From: Batrachochytrium dendrobatidis JAM81
Taxonomy: Eukaryota; Chytridiomycota; Chytridiomycetes; Rhizophydiales
Reading direction: 5' to 3'
Assembly: GCF_000203795.2 (NCBI RefSeq)
Contig: NW_006281104.1
Coordinates: 1,264,278-1,328,277 of the forward strand
DNA: 64,000 nucleotides
Under the pieces are notes generated by a model. That model was not told the DNA's origin and searched no databases. It saw only the letters and a list, made by a program, of their open reading frames with translations. Of this stretch, positions 32,980-47,900 are shown in pieces (the first letter of the stretch is position 1; each line of letters starts with the position of its first letter). Made by a program: the position numbers and the translations under genes.

Positions 32980-35900
32980 TTAATCTGTATTCAAAAGCAA
33001 ACAAACTCCTTGCAAAACCCAATGACTTGAATGATCGTTGGTACTTAGATCGGCATCAAATACCCATCCAACACCACTTGCATTGCGTCGCTGTTGGGTC
33101 GTGTAAACAGGTGTGCGGAATGTATTCACAAGCTTTAACCGATGCGCTTCAATGGGAATGATTCGTAAAATAGGAAGATCTTGAATTAAGCGTCCTCCAT
33201 TCTCTAGGCGCACAATACTGTTTGACTTGGTATCCCATCCGGCTCCCTCCAAATACAACCCCTGAACGTAGCAACCAGAAAGGGGTCGCTCCGTGATTTC
33301 TTTGGGATCTACGTGGCAAGTAACTTGCGTGTAAAGTGTCGACCGATCTAGCGGCCATCCATTTTTACGGCATGTCGTTTGTACTAATGCAGTAATGTAC
33401 GCTTCTGGAACATGCAGTCCTGAAAGCCATATAACTACCGGCTCGCCGTTTTTGATCCAGGAAGAATATTGTTGGTATCTGCGCTCAAAATGCAGCATCC
33501 ATGATCCAAGACCCTTTTCGGTCTGTGGTGCTAATAGTCGCCACATAGGCGGCAATGCTCCATTGAACAACGAGTTTGAGAGCTCATCCAACTTGGTACT
33601 CATTCCAATTTCTCCCTTGAGTGCACGCTGAAGATCTTTTAATGATGATGACATGTGCTCAACAAGAATATTCCAGCGCTCCAACTCCTGCAACAAAACA
33701 ACTTGGGTAGGAGAGGGTGTTCCTATTGTTTTGTATATACGTGCAGTATCAAAAATAGTTGGAAGCTTATTTTGAATATCTGACGAAATACTGGCAATAA
33801 ACTCTTCGCGACTTATACCACCAGCTCTGTCAGATGTTCGTGGTTGTAGAGAAATAAGTTGTGACCACATATCCTTTACAGCACTAGTTAGATATCCAAT
33901 TTCTGCATCTGAATGCAACCCAAACACATCTGGTGCATTAGCTAATGGGAGTCCATCAATATATGTCATGTAGTCATCTCGGGATCCCCACATGGGCACT
34001 TTGTATTGCACATGTGAATTTGCGAAAAAGTAGAACGGTTGGAAGGAATCAAATAAAAAGTCGCCAAGATATTCGTCTAGGTAAGTCATCAACACACGTC
34101 TATCATAGTCGTCAGTAACCCTCCCACCATAAATAGTTTCACCAATAAGATATCTCAATGTGGTCCATGGGATTTTTCCATCTTTGGTTTCTGCTGTTTT
34201 GTTGAGATATGTTTTCATGATAGTACTCGAGACTCTAAAGTCAGATTCGTTGAAATCGTACTTGACGTTCCAGCCAATTTTACCATACTTGCCACGCTCT
34301 TGGACAACTGCATGGAAAAAGGCCAAAACATATACCAGTGGACGAAATGATTCGTGATAACAATCCGCCAACATCTCCTCGTTTAGTTTATAATAACTGC
34401 TACGGAGGTTCAACTTAAGTCCGTTGGGTGGTTCAGTAACTACTTTAAGCGATTTTTGAAGAATTCCAATAGGAAAGGCGGGAGTTGGTTCGGTAGTTAA
34501 CCACAGTCTAAAATCCTTGTGTGGTTTTGTGATTTTTTCAAGTACTTTTTCAAGAACACGAAGCCATACAACAAGCAAATGACAATTTTGAAGCATCAGC
34601 CATTGACCTCGAGTAACTGCTGTTTCCAAAAGTTGTAGCGCAATGGGTGCTTGTCCTTGCCCAAGCGAGAGAAACTTTAATCGATTTCCGCCAAAACCAA
34701 GAGTTTCTGCCAGTTTTTGCAAATCGTTTTGGGGATCTGCTCCTGGACTCAAAATGAATATAACCGGACTTGTTGGTGTAGACTGGTCAAAGATATTGCT
34801 ATAGTTGATGACTGGCGGCATCACGTATTTCTCACCTATATTCTGAATGACAAATGTAGTGATTGCGTTATAAACCCGATCTATCCGAAAGCATCTGAGT
34901 AAGCATAGCTTTTGAAAAGATGTTAGCCGCTCAGAGTATCCCATTGGAAGTGGCTCGGATTCAGGAGCATCCAGTTTTGCCCATGTTTTCCAAACTAGCT
35001 CATTGTCGCGCACATGCTCGGGAAGCATACCAAAATTTGAGTTTAATGTAGACAATTTCAACAAATCTTTCCAGCCTTGATCAAAAGTCCATGAAAATGG
35101 ATTTTTAATGATTGGTTGCTCTAGTGAAATATCTCCTTTTAAAAAGAAATTGATTTCAACAGGATCCAAAAGATCGTCAGCCTCCATTAATTTTATCGTC
35201 ATTTGAAATGAAAACATCAATTTATGCTTTTCAAATAGCCCAGTACATGCGTAATTGTACACTGAGTATTTGAGTGTGTCTGTGATCTTTAACAGTCTTT
35301 TGGGCAGTGATGGATCGGGCTTGCTCTTGTGTAGAGAACCCATGAATACTTCAAGAAATGCTGACAATGAATACTCGTACATGGGATTAATGGTGGATAG
35401 TTCAGCAAGCACAAAAAATAAAACAGCACCGCACTTGGCTACAAGACGATAGGCATCTCTAGATGCTTCCACCTCTGTAGAAGTTTGATTAGCCAAAACA
35501 AGTTTGGAAGCAATCTCGGTGGCTTTTGATTTGGTTTCCTCAAGTGTTTGAATGAGTTCAACATTATCCAGCATGAGACCTATTTATATTTTATAGTAGT
35601 TGGATCGAAACAAATTAAAAAAATATTCTATGCTAGTTTAAATTCACTAAAATTTACCTGTAGAAGAAGCTAGCTCTCTCAGCAATGTATCCTCTAAATC
35701 TTTGAGCAAACTCTTGTTTTGGCTCATTTCAGTAACCAATCTTTCACGCTGCTCTTCAAGCTCCTTGCGCTCGTGGGCTACCACGACAATAAGAAGTTGA
35801 TCACTCAAACCCTTGAATGTTACACTATAGTTGATGATCATAGCAGAGCCAAATACTTTGGGAGTATATGTTGGATTGGTCAGTCTAGATGTTAGATAAA

Positions 35901-38900
35901 GACGGAAATTGGGATCGTAATCAACCTCTTTATCTCCAAGTACAATGAAACGCCGCGATCCGTTTGTACGGATATTTTTTTCCAAAAGATTGTCAATGAC
36001 AGGATCAATGTATTCATCAACATCCTCAAACAAAAACGGAAACCCATACGTAATTGCCATTTCAAGGTGTTTTAAAAAGTCGGGATCATTAAATGTGGAT
36101 ATCTTGAGGTTATTTCCAGCTTCGCGGCGCTTGATCCATCCAAGAGCTTGCTGCTGTGGATCAATGCAAAGAGGAAATCGCGAAGCCTTGGTGGTAAGAA
36201 TACCATTTTGTATTGATAGTTCGTCTGCAGGAAGTCCTTCCTGTGCCCACTGGCTCATTTCAATCTCAGTTGCTAGAATTTTTTCAACTCGAAACTCTGT
36301 ACTCAATGGAACATTTCGCGACTGGAGATCCTGTACCCATTTTTTGTAAATTAATTCATTACGCAGTTCCCAGTTGAACGCACCAGTGTAACTAAGAAAT
36401 CCAGACACAACCATGCAATCTCCAAGCAACTGTATTCGCTGCTCTCGCAATAGTTCCAAATCCCTTGCCCATCGAATTCTTTCAGAGCCCAGACCAGAAA
36501 TGAGTTTATCAGCAGCAAGCAATCGACGTTCCATCACTTCAGCCATTTGTTTCAATTCCAATTGCTCTACTTTGGCTGTGTGAAATTGGATTTGAAGCGC
36601 GCTCAACTCTTCACTCAATCGTCGAAGTTCTTTGGTGATCTTATCAAACTCGTGTTTAGAAAAAGCAAGATTTTTCTCTAGTGAGGCCACAGCTGCACGC
36701 TTGGGAGCAATCTGCTTAGCTACATTACAATATCCAACCACGGCCAAAACAAATTTCAGTAGACCTGCACCAGCAGATGAGATTTCTAACATGCGAGACA
36801 CAGATACATCCATTTCACGTAAAATGTTTTTGACAAGCTTGATCTGGTTGCTTGAAATACCATCTACATCTAGTAAAGATAGTGATGACTTGAAATCTGT
36901 TTGAGACATCATTGTTTTTGCACTTTTCCATGAAACATCCTTGATTCCCTTGATCACACAAATGCACTCGCATACTTTTTGAACTTCTTTGGGTGGTTTT
37001 GCAAACGATCGAATCTCGGTAATTTCAGACGATGACAGATTTGCTAAAGCCAATCGAGCTTCCTCTAGAGCTGGAAGCGCCTCTGCAAGTGCAACCTCGG
37101 CCTCTTCTTTGTCCTTGACAATCTGAACAGTTTGTGCGTCTAATTCGGTTTCCTTTTTTTCGGCCAGTGTCTTTTTTTCTTCTGCCGTCTTTGTATTTGT
37201 TGTGATAACTTCGAGAAGGCGACTGCATGCTTCGGTTTTGTTTCTAACAGCAATATTTTGTTCTGCAAGCTGTTTGTTGAGTACATCCAATTGCTGTGAA
37301 GACTCTTCGAGTTTTCCAAGACCAGATTCTAGTCGACCACATAGTCGACCATTAAGCTCACGGTTTTCTTCAAGCAGTCGATTGTATGTGTTGATATAGT
37401 CTAGATAATTTTTTGGTGTCACATAGTTGGTTCGGCGGTATTTTAAAAGGAATTCGGCGCTATATTCCGAAACAGACTGGTGAACACCAACTACATGCGC
37501 GACAATGGAAGGCCGAATTTCAGCAGAGATAAACTCGTCCTTGAGAAAAGCATCTGCAACTGAAAATAGTGCCTGTTCAGGCCATGGAGGAAACCAGTCA
37601 ATCATGGTATTGTTTACTAGTCCAGGGAACGATCGACATCGTTCACGGAGTTTATTGCCCTGTGGTGACATGCATAGCACAATATGCAAGTTGTCGGAGC
37701 ATTTGTTGACAAAATACTGCCACATGACTTCTCGAGTCTGCAGTAAACCTAGTCGTGCTACTTCCTCACCAACTGAAGAAACAACGGCATCTTTTTCGTC
37801 ATCTGAATATAGAGCAGGAACCATACCCGTGGTGAGCATGTTGTTGATGAGTTCTAAAAATCCTTCTTGCACCACATGTGCATCCGTAAACATAAACACA
37901 GTTTTTTTTCCAGAGCCTAGTAGTCCATATAGCGCCTTCAAGTTTTCACGAAATTCAAATTCGCCAAATCCTCGACTCAAGGTGATTTCAAATACCCCGT
38001 ATCCAGCAGCAAATGCTGCAAGTCGAGTGAGAGATTGCTTTCCTGATCCACCGATACCAACTAGCAATGCGTGACCTCGTTTCATACGAATTACTCTGTG
38101 AATTCGTGTGAGGTGGTCCAACGCATCTTCAAAAAGTACCAAGTTCATACGATTGTGTGTTTCGTTGTACTCTTCAAGAATTTCCAAGAAAATTGATCGA
38201 ACAGCTGTAAAATCTAGCAAATCTTCATATAATCGAGCAACATCCTCTTGCATTGCGTGACGAAAGTCACCAAATAATATAGGACTTTTTGTAATGTACT
38301 CGTGATCTGCTTCAAAGTTTTCAAAAACCAACTGGTTAAGCAGTTTAGACACGTAGTTTCGGTCAGCATCCGTGACAAGTCGATCGTAAAACACCCGCAT
38401 AGCTTCATTACACCACATTCGGCAAAACTGCTTTCCATGGTCAAAAAAGTCTGAAGTGGCCATTAGCATGCCTTCGTATATCCTGGAAATATCGCGAAGG
38501 TTGAAAATGTAATGAAACTTGCTTGGGGTAGGCATCAGATTTTTGGACACGTCACTATAGAGCTTCAATGTCATTGGTGTCAGTTTGGAAACTGCCTGTT
38601 TGATGTCGTCGTTGAAAATTGTAGTGTGTCCTTCAATGATGCTAGAATAAATGTGTAGCAAGCTAAAGTCGTTGGGAAAAGTGATGTTGAAAATTGCAAA
38701 AAGAGAGGCAAAGCGAGGATCAATATCACTACGACCTCCGCCAGGAGTTCCCATGGATCCAATCAATTGAACATCTTTAAGATATTTCCAGTTCAACTCT
38801 TTTCCACGATCGTATAAACCGCCGCGCTCAAGAAATAGTTTGAGAAGTGCAATAGGCTGTTGTGTTCCATAAATATCCTTTGAAGGCATGTTAATATCGT

Positions 38901-41900
38901 CAATAAACACAAGAAGACGCTTTCCTGCAGCAGGGCCATACGTATCCTTGGTTCTTTTTTCAACATTCGCTTCGAGATTGCGCTGTACATCCAAAGAATT
39001 GGTTCTTGATGAAAAATTGATGTTTAGTAAAAGTGTCTTGTCTGTTGGTAACTGTCGCAAATAATTCTGCACGGTCACAGTTTTTGATGTACCCACTTCA
39101 CCAACAAACAAAACAGGCTTTTTGTGAGTAACCAATTTTTGAAGCAGCCAGGTATGACGAACAGTATCCAAAGTTGGAACAAGGATTTCGTGAAATGCCA
39201 GGTTACGCTTATGCTCGTATGCAGGTACATAATGTGTCCATGGTACCCATCGATTTTCTTCAAGATCAAAGTAGTAATCATGCAATAGCCTTTCGTTTCC
39301 TGGCAGTTGACCAAGAACGATAGATGCATTTGTATTGACCAGAGGTAGCTCGGAAATCTTTCGAAGACAATCAGAGAAACGGAGTCGATCATCAACAAGA
39401 ACAGTGGCTCCAAGCGACCAAACAAGAGATTGAATAAAAATACTTTCAACAATTGCATCTTGAACAGATTGCTTGACATCGGCCACTAGCTGAGTTTCAA
39501 GTAGTACGCAGAGCTGAGAAACCATGGTGAGTGGGGTCACTGGAATCACTCGTTTTAGTGGTTCTCCCATGAAGCCTTCAAATGAGCCTTCTATAATGCA
39601 TTCCATTAGCGTAGGCACATATTTACTGAATAATTTTAAGAGAGTATCCTGTTCAGCTTTGTTGGATCTAGAATTGATCCATTTTTGATAAAACGGTCGA
39701 TATCCCAGATTTTTAGGGTCCATGTATACCATACCACATCGAGACACAGTTGCTGGGCTGGCGTATTGTAAATCTCCAACTTCAAACAGCAGACTAGCGT
39801 GCTTTTGCAGTCGAATACGCTCTCCATTGGGTAAAGTCAATAATCGATTATCGTCCATTACCGAATTCATATTTTCAACCCATACAGCATCCACATCACC
39901 GTCAAACACAATAAACCGACGTTCTTTTTTTTCACCAATTGGGCGATTCACTTCACGGAAAATGCTAGAGAGGAGACCGTCCGTCCAATCACGAGTAACC
40001 GAGTCCAAAACACCATAAAGTTCGGCAACAGTCACGGCTTTTGCATTCAAAACATACAACTTTGTAGAAATCCCAAGCTTTGTTTGAGCTTTAGCCAGTG
40101 TTTCCATCACAACTGTTTTTCCACCTCCAGATGGCCCAACAATCATGGATGTATGTCTAGTAAGCATGGTCTCATAAAGCTGTATGACTTTATCAACTTG
40201 CTCAGGTACAATGATGTACTGGCTTTCTTTTAGCACTTCTTCCACGGCATCGTTAAAGTTGGGGTATTGCACACGAGGGCAGTCAAGTCCTGGAAATAGA
40301 TCTGAAATCAATCCGAGAAAAAGAGGAACGTCTTCAAAAACAAACTTTGGCAGGTTCATATCTCGAAGAGCACGCATCAACACTACATCCTCACTAAGAT
40401 CTGGCGAACCGCGTTTAAGTGAACCTGCCATTACAAGTACACTTTTGAGTGCACGAAGACCAAAGTCGTAATGATGCTGTTTTGAAAGTTGGCCCTTGGC
40501 AAGTCGGTACAATACAACCATTTTTTTGGCTAAATTCTTTGCAAGCGTAAAACCTTCTGAAAACAACATGATCTCACTGATGAGTTCCAAATCTGGGATT
40601 ACCATGACAACAGGGCGAAAAAGAGCTTTAAGGTTGTCAGGAAGTTCGGTGCGTCCAGCATACCCGGGGTTCATGGTGATGAATATTCCTGTTTTGCGAT
40701 CAAGAGCAATCTCGTTTCCTTCAAACTGGAATCGCTTTAAATTCATGACAAGTGCATTTTGGATGGTTTTGATTTGAGCTGAAATCACAGACAAAACTGC
40801 AAGTTCAATTCGATTAAACTCGTCAAAGCAACCCCAAGCACCACATTGCACTAAACCAGCAAAAATCTTTCCCATTGCTTGATAGTCCATGCCTTCACCA
40901 CAATTAGTAACCATGCACAAGATTCCAAGAGCCTTGGCCAAATCCTTTACAGTTTCCGTTTTTCCTGTTCCTAAAATCATATTTACACAAGCAGATGATT
41001 GTAATATTGATGAATAATCTGGCTTGCTCAAACCAAAAATATATTACGGTCAATGTCAGTATAGCTAGTCAAGTTCTACATACCTGCAGGGCCTGCAGGA
41101 GAACCTCCGAGTTTCATGGATAATGCTTGAGTGAGTGTCAAGTAGCAGCGATCAGTCAACGGAGTGATAACAAGCCTTCCGTTGAGGCCCATGTATTCGT
41201 AGCCGTAGTCAAATACGCCATTGCACTGCTTGACAATGAGCTCATCGGTTGATCGATCCCAGTAGAATCTCAATTGAGATTCCCATTCAAACTCGTTTTT
41301 GTTCATGACAGAATCGCGCACAAATCGTTCGACAATATCGCGGGCATGTACATCCACAATAATCTGTGCGTTGATTTTCTTGCGGTCATTCGATGATAGG
41401 TCTGAGCGTACTGACACAACCAAAATATCCAATTGATCCCCAAGAATCTTGGAATACTTTTTCATTGCGAGTTTGTTGCCGCTCTTGATTTTGCTAAAAA
41501 CGTCTTCAACTTCCCATGTCCACCATACTTGTGAGCTGGCCAAGCCAGCCATACCTTGATATGTCTGCAGCCACTGCATGCGTTCCATGTTTGCATAATT
41601 GAAAATAGCTTCCTTGTGAATCGTGCGATTAGATCGTTTCATTTCACCTTCCACTGCAGTCATCCATTCTTCTACACGACCATCAATTGGTATGGGGAAA
41701 CGAAAATTCAGAACCTCGCCTTCGGATGATGACATGCCCATAATAAACTTTTGATGCTTGTCGGTTCCAAAATTAAGCTTAAAGACATTGTCAAACATTT
41801 TGATAATATGCTCTTGGACGTTTTTGGGGTCATGGCTACCAAGAATAGATAGCAGTTCTTCATCTGAGATGAAGAAAAATCGGGGAAAGGCATTACGTTT

Positions 41901-44900
41901 TGATTCAAGATAATCTGACAATGATTTTTGGCAGCCCTCGAGATCGTCTGACAGAGTTTGCAGTAATTCCAATCGACCTTCAGCATTGCACGCTTCAACA
42001 ACCAGGTTGTGTTTTGCCGTGTCGCTCATTAGCTTTTTAAATGCCTTGTCGATACGATCAAATCGTGCTGCCTCTTCAGGAAGTTGCATTCTGATGTCGC
42101 CTGCTCCAATAAAAATAGATTCTAAATACATCCACTTGCGCTGAACGGCCATCCATATTTCTGTGACTTCGCCAATATGAGAAAGCACTTTTTCCCATTG
42201 CTGCACAGCTGGTAAAAAAGCAGTGACAAATCGAGATGCACCCATGGACTGCAGCGACATGGCATTGTCATCAAGCGTGGTAGAGATCTCATCAATGACA
42301 CCTAAAATGTATCCACGATCTTCAGTACCCTTCATGTATTTTACAACGGTGAATTTAAGGTTTCTCCAAGTGGTTTCCACTTCTTTGATGGCATTCTCAA
42401 TACTCAGTTCCTTCATAGCTCCACCAACAATCTCGCCAATCGCTTCGGTGTGCTCGTGCAAGTTCATTGCAAACAGTCGTTCTAGTGTAAAACTCTCTGG
42501 ATTCATATCAAATGTCCTTTTGGTGATTTCCATGAGTTTCTTCCAATGTCGATCTCTCAATGCCTCATTTTTCAAATCAGAAAATAAAGGAATAGACTCT
42601 TTGAAAGTAATAATCTTTTCAGCTACGACATTGTAGGGTGAAAGCTGCTTAAGCTCTTTTGGGAGTTTTTTGAGTCTGGAAGAAAAGTTTTCAATACCTC
42701 TGTTTAAAATGCCAATGTCCAGGTTGTTCCATAACGTCATTGACCACGAGTTGATGGCTTCCTTTACATCGCTATAAAGAGTATAAATCAAGTCAAGCTC
42801 TTTGAGCTGATTCTCCACCTCATACAATTCAGGATAGCTGCTGATGGTCAAATTAAAAAGCTTTTCGGCACGCACAAGACTTTCGCGTCCACCTAGAAAG
42901 CGAGCAACTGCCTCTTTAGACTCTTTTAGTAGTTTGAGTCCGTGATCCATATCAAGATTGACTGCTCCAGGGCCATTCATTATAAAATCTTCTTTATAGC
43001 GAGTAAGCGACTGCTTAAAATCTCTCACTTGGCTATGCGTTTGTTCAGTGAATTTAGCTTTGACAGGAACAAGTGCATTGTCAACCTGTTTTGCGCGTTC
43101 AAGCATTTCCTCCCATTTGCGAGGCAGCTCCTCGGAAGCATTAAACTCTTCTTCATCCACATCAATGTGATACATTTTGAGTGTTCGATAAGCCTCCATG
43201 ACATCACGATATTGCAGCTCAACTTCTTCAGATGCATTGCGAATATTGGCTATGACATTAAGAACAAACGTCAGATCATCCAATGTTTGAGGATTTCTGC
43301 TAATGTCTTGATCGTAGCTCTTGAACCGCTCTTGAAGCAGCTGCAAACCATCTTTGCAAATAGTATTCAAATGGCTTCCTATTTAAATAAACCAAATATA
43401 AATTGTTAAATGAAATTCAAAAAATGAAATTCAAATGTAATCCAATACTTGCCAATAGACATCACCCAACCAATAGCCTCACTATTGATGGCTTTTTGAA
43501 GTGGTGTTGAAATGATACGAATAAACTCAATGTCCTTGATAGAAGGCTGACTTTCAACGTCCTTGGATAGTTTGGCGTAAAACATAAGCTTGTCATCATA
43601 GTTTACCACAGATGGCTTTTTTTGAGCAAATTTTTCCAACGTAACCAGTTTGTCCACTTTCCATAATGGACGATATTTGCGCCAAGTATCAATCCATTTA
43701 TGTAAACTACCAAACGTCTTGTTAATGGTTGTATTGAGGCTGTTGACAAGAGCAATGACACTTTGATTTTGAACCAAATCAGAATGAAAACTAAATATAA
43801 ACGAATCTTCATCTGCAATTTTTTGTGGCGGCGCAATGATACAAGATCCGTTTAACCATCGATGGAATTGTTTGGACGAGTCCACAATCGACCGAACAAA
43901 TTTAATCATCATCTTGTAGATTTCTTGAGACATTGGAGAAATAGTGATTTCTGGTACAGATAGCGACGCAGTCACCCTAAACAGGGGCAACTCACGAGTT
44001 ACTTTGGAATACTTGGATGTAACAGATAGCTTTCCCTTTCCGTGTTTTGAAATGCCTCCAGGCGATAATAAACTTTCAAAATAGTGCAAGTTATTGACAA
44101 CCATCTAAATAGGTAAAAGCATGATTAGATAAGCATTTTGCATTTGAAATTGTAGAGTTTATCCATGCAAATCCACAAATGAGTATTTACAAAATTAATT
44201 GCAGCAAAAAGCTTTTGTTCCCAATACGCATAATAGTCCTTGAGAATTTTGCTTTTTCCAGTATTGGTGTTGGCAACAAGAGATTCTGTTTTCATGAGTA
44301 GAGGACCAATTCCCAAGTATTTGACAACCAGAGTTTCCATTACATGAGCTCGATGGGTATTGACCGAGTCAAAGAATTCCTGTATAAAACAGTCGTGTAT
44401 AGTGTAAAAAAAGTCAAAATTCAAGCTATTTGAAAACTCGGTATATTCTGATGACCATTGATTGATACGCCAATAGGCTTGACCCAGAATATCTTCAAAC
44501 CAAATTAAACTATACTGAACCTACATGTGCATCAATAATTTCATCTTTTCGAGGCTCCTTGATCAATAAAGCAGACGCTATTTGATCAATAGTGCGATTG
44601 ATGTTCAACGAATTTTTACGTGTCTGATTCACTAGTGATGAAAATTTGTTGATTTCCTATATTATCAAAAGATGTTTATAAGCGCTGGCATTGTAAATTA
44701 AATATACCAGTACAAGAATCAACTTACTAGCGTGCATTTTTGAATAAACTCTGGAATGCCAAGAGAGTTCCAATTTAGTCGTGTAAATCCAGGTTTCATG
44801 ACACGTTTTAATTCTGTCAAATGAATGTGAAGAAGTTTCAATTCTGAAACATCTAATGGATCAACCGCTGCATGATATGCTTTAAGCATTGATCCTAGAT

Positions 44901-47900
44901 TCTCAACAAGCGAATAATATTTTTCTTCCTTCAAGCAAAATGTTAGAAATACGATAAATCTAGTTGAATCAAAGTGTCTGCGTCAAAGTCAGCCTGAAAT
45001 TAAAAAAACTAAATTCAACAACATACTTGAAGAGTGACGTTAAGAGCTGACTCGGGTACCATGAAATTCATAGTGTCCAAATATTTGGTTTCTTTGATGA
45101 TATCGCGAAGTTCCTGGCGAAAATTAACAATGATTTTTTCAGGAAGATTTGATGTATTTCCTACAGTATTTGTTCCAGTATGAAAAAATCCATTATTTTG
45201 ATCCAGTGTAGCTACAGTTGATGATGAAGCTTTTATCAAAATGTGGTTTTTCAAATACTGTAGCGAGTTGGCTTCTACTGAAAAACACCACTGATGGTAA
45301 AGCTGAATAAAATATGTTGAGAATAGTTTGTCAGTAAATACATACTTTTGTTGGTTTTTAATACCATCAGTTATTTGTATACCGATTCTTCGTATTCACG
45401 CATCGACTTTGCGACAGTGAGATATTTACGTGTCACTGCACGACCCTGTTCAGAGGTTAGCATTTCTATAAACATGGGTTAGTTTATCAAAACCTATTGA
45501 AACATCACTTGCAGTATTTTCAATTCAAGCCAACCTTGGAGTGATTGAAAACGCACAATCGTTTTTTTAATCCGAATGAACAGTGAATGACTCCAAGCAA
45601 TTGCACCAGCAGTACGAGGTTGATTTTTGGCACACGGTGGATTGTCCCTAATTCATTGCACTATAGCATTAAATTACTGTACGACTAATGTTCAATTTAC
45701 AAAAATGAAACTTACTTGTGTTTTTTGAAAATTTCATCAATGATGTCTACCTCACGAGTGTATTGATCAAGAATCTCGTACCATTTCCCCATGAGTTGTT
45801 TGTTGATAGATTCTCGCGATTTGATGTTTTTGATGTTTTGAAGCAGATCAAAAGCACCTTCTGCGGATCTTAGTTTTTTAAACGAGGCATCGATAAACTG
45901 TTTGGCCATATCTTCAATTTGAACGATTTGTTCACGAAAACGAGCCATGACCCCTTCCCAAGCCAATTGATTACTACAAGTAAATCCAAAATGTACAAAA
46001 TATCAACAAAAGTCATCATTCACTACATCATGAAACAGTGGTGAATCAAATGTACTATGCCTACCGCTTATTGAAAATATCAAATGGAACAATCTCGAAA
46101 GGAAGAATAAGTGCTTCAACTCTTTTGATGACTTCATCAATTGCTTGTGGGTCGCCCGTAACAGCCTTCAATTCAGGACCAAAAATGCTGTAAAATTGCT
46201 CCATGACTTCGGCAACTTCATATAAATCGCCACATCGAAGTGCCATGTAATTGGTTTGTTCGAATAATTTTTTGCGATCAAACTCCCATCGCTGATCACG
46301 ACCAGACTGCTCGATACGTTCGCGTACTTGGAAATATGTCTATTGCAATACACGAGTGTGAGTAATGTATAGCAATGATGCATCAAACATGTATACCAAT
46401 ATAAAAACTCACAGTGCTCCAGCTTTCTAGTAGGGATTTGGCATCTAGAATTTTCTTTTTTGCTTCTATAGGAGGCTCACGTAGAATAGTTTGCACATTG
46501 ACAATATTCAAGACTTTGTTTGCAATTTCCCATGCAATTCGGCTCATCAGCGGAACCATACGCTCATCGCGATTGTAGTGGCGAGAAATAATCCATACCA
46601 TTCGAATGGCGTTTAAAAGGGAAGGCAGAGAATCCTTTTAAATTCAAAAATAGTTTTATAATTAGTGCATCTTGATGTAAAACTCATTTGATAAACTACA
46701 ATTCAACCCCTAAAACTGTTAAATCAAACCATGTACCTGAACGCTTCCAAGACTTCCAATAACAATGTTTTTAAAATGACGCTCAAGAGTACTTAAAAAT
46801 TTGACACTGTCTTTTGCTTCAGTGTAGATTTTGTTTAGTTCTGTAAGCTGAAATTCTAAAGATGAAGAGCATGGCACTTGTGCAATATTCAAAATATGAC
46901 CAATCTTGTGCACGATGGGTAAATTGAGCTGCTCGTAGAGTGTAGACAATGAAGCACTGCGATCACGCCAGAATTCGATTTCAGCCAAAGGTCCATTTCC
47001 TACCGGAACCCTTTTCATTTCTTTTGCCAAAGCACCCGAAACCGTTTCAGCCCACTCTTCAGCAAGTGATTCAAGAGTGCGAAGAATCGATGGATCGGTA
47101 GATGCTTGGTGAACATCCATTGTGTTGAGCTCAGCAAGCGTGTCGGGAATCTTGAGACGTGTTTCTCCTGCCACCTGTTGAACTGTATGCGCAATCTGAC
47201 CAGTGAATTTCTGCATTGTAACCAGCAATTCAGATTTGATATCATCAAACTTTGCTCCTCCAATATCGGTTCTAGATCGATCCATTGCTGTGTTGTGTGT
47301 ATCATGAGTCTCGTCGTGCAGATCAGAGAAATCAGTAGTGGAAAGCATGGGCAGATATATTTCCTGCAACACTCGTTCCAGCATTAGCAAAGCATGCCCA
47401 GAAAAGTAACCAATTTCAAGATGATGTGACATGATATTGGCAGCATCTATTTATATCGTTTACAAAATAGGCATTCATATAGGATTTAGTAAAAAACAGG
47501 ATTGGGATACAGCCAATTCAAAATTTTATAAAATCTAGGTTGACTATTACCATTGGCAGATGTTGGATATGAAATAGGTCCAGATGAATTACGTAAAAAA
47601 TAAATGGCATTGATTTCAGCAATCTTTTCTGGAAGGTGAGTTGTGGCCAAATGCAAACGAAGCGTTTCAAATATAGCCACCGATGGAACTCTTTTTATGG
47701 AATTGGGTGTGTTTTTAATGATTGTGCTGGAATCCTGTCTATTGGACTATTTATGTTCATGTAAATTCAAGTGTAATTCATACAAAATTAAAAATGCATT
47801 ACCGTGATTGGTTTATCAGCCCATTTGCAATACATTGTTGGTTAAAATAGAAACTTACAAGAGAATCGGATGTTGTGTTTTCATCTTTAAAAGTATCGGC

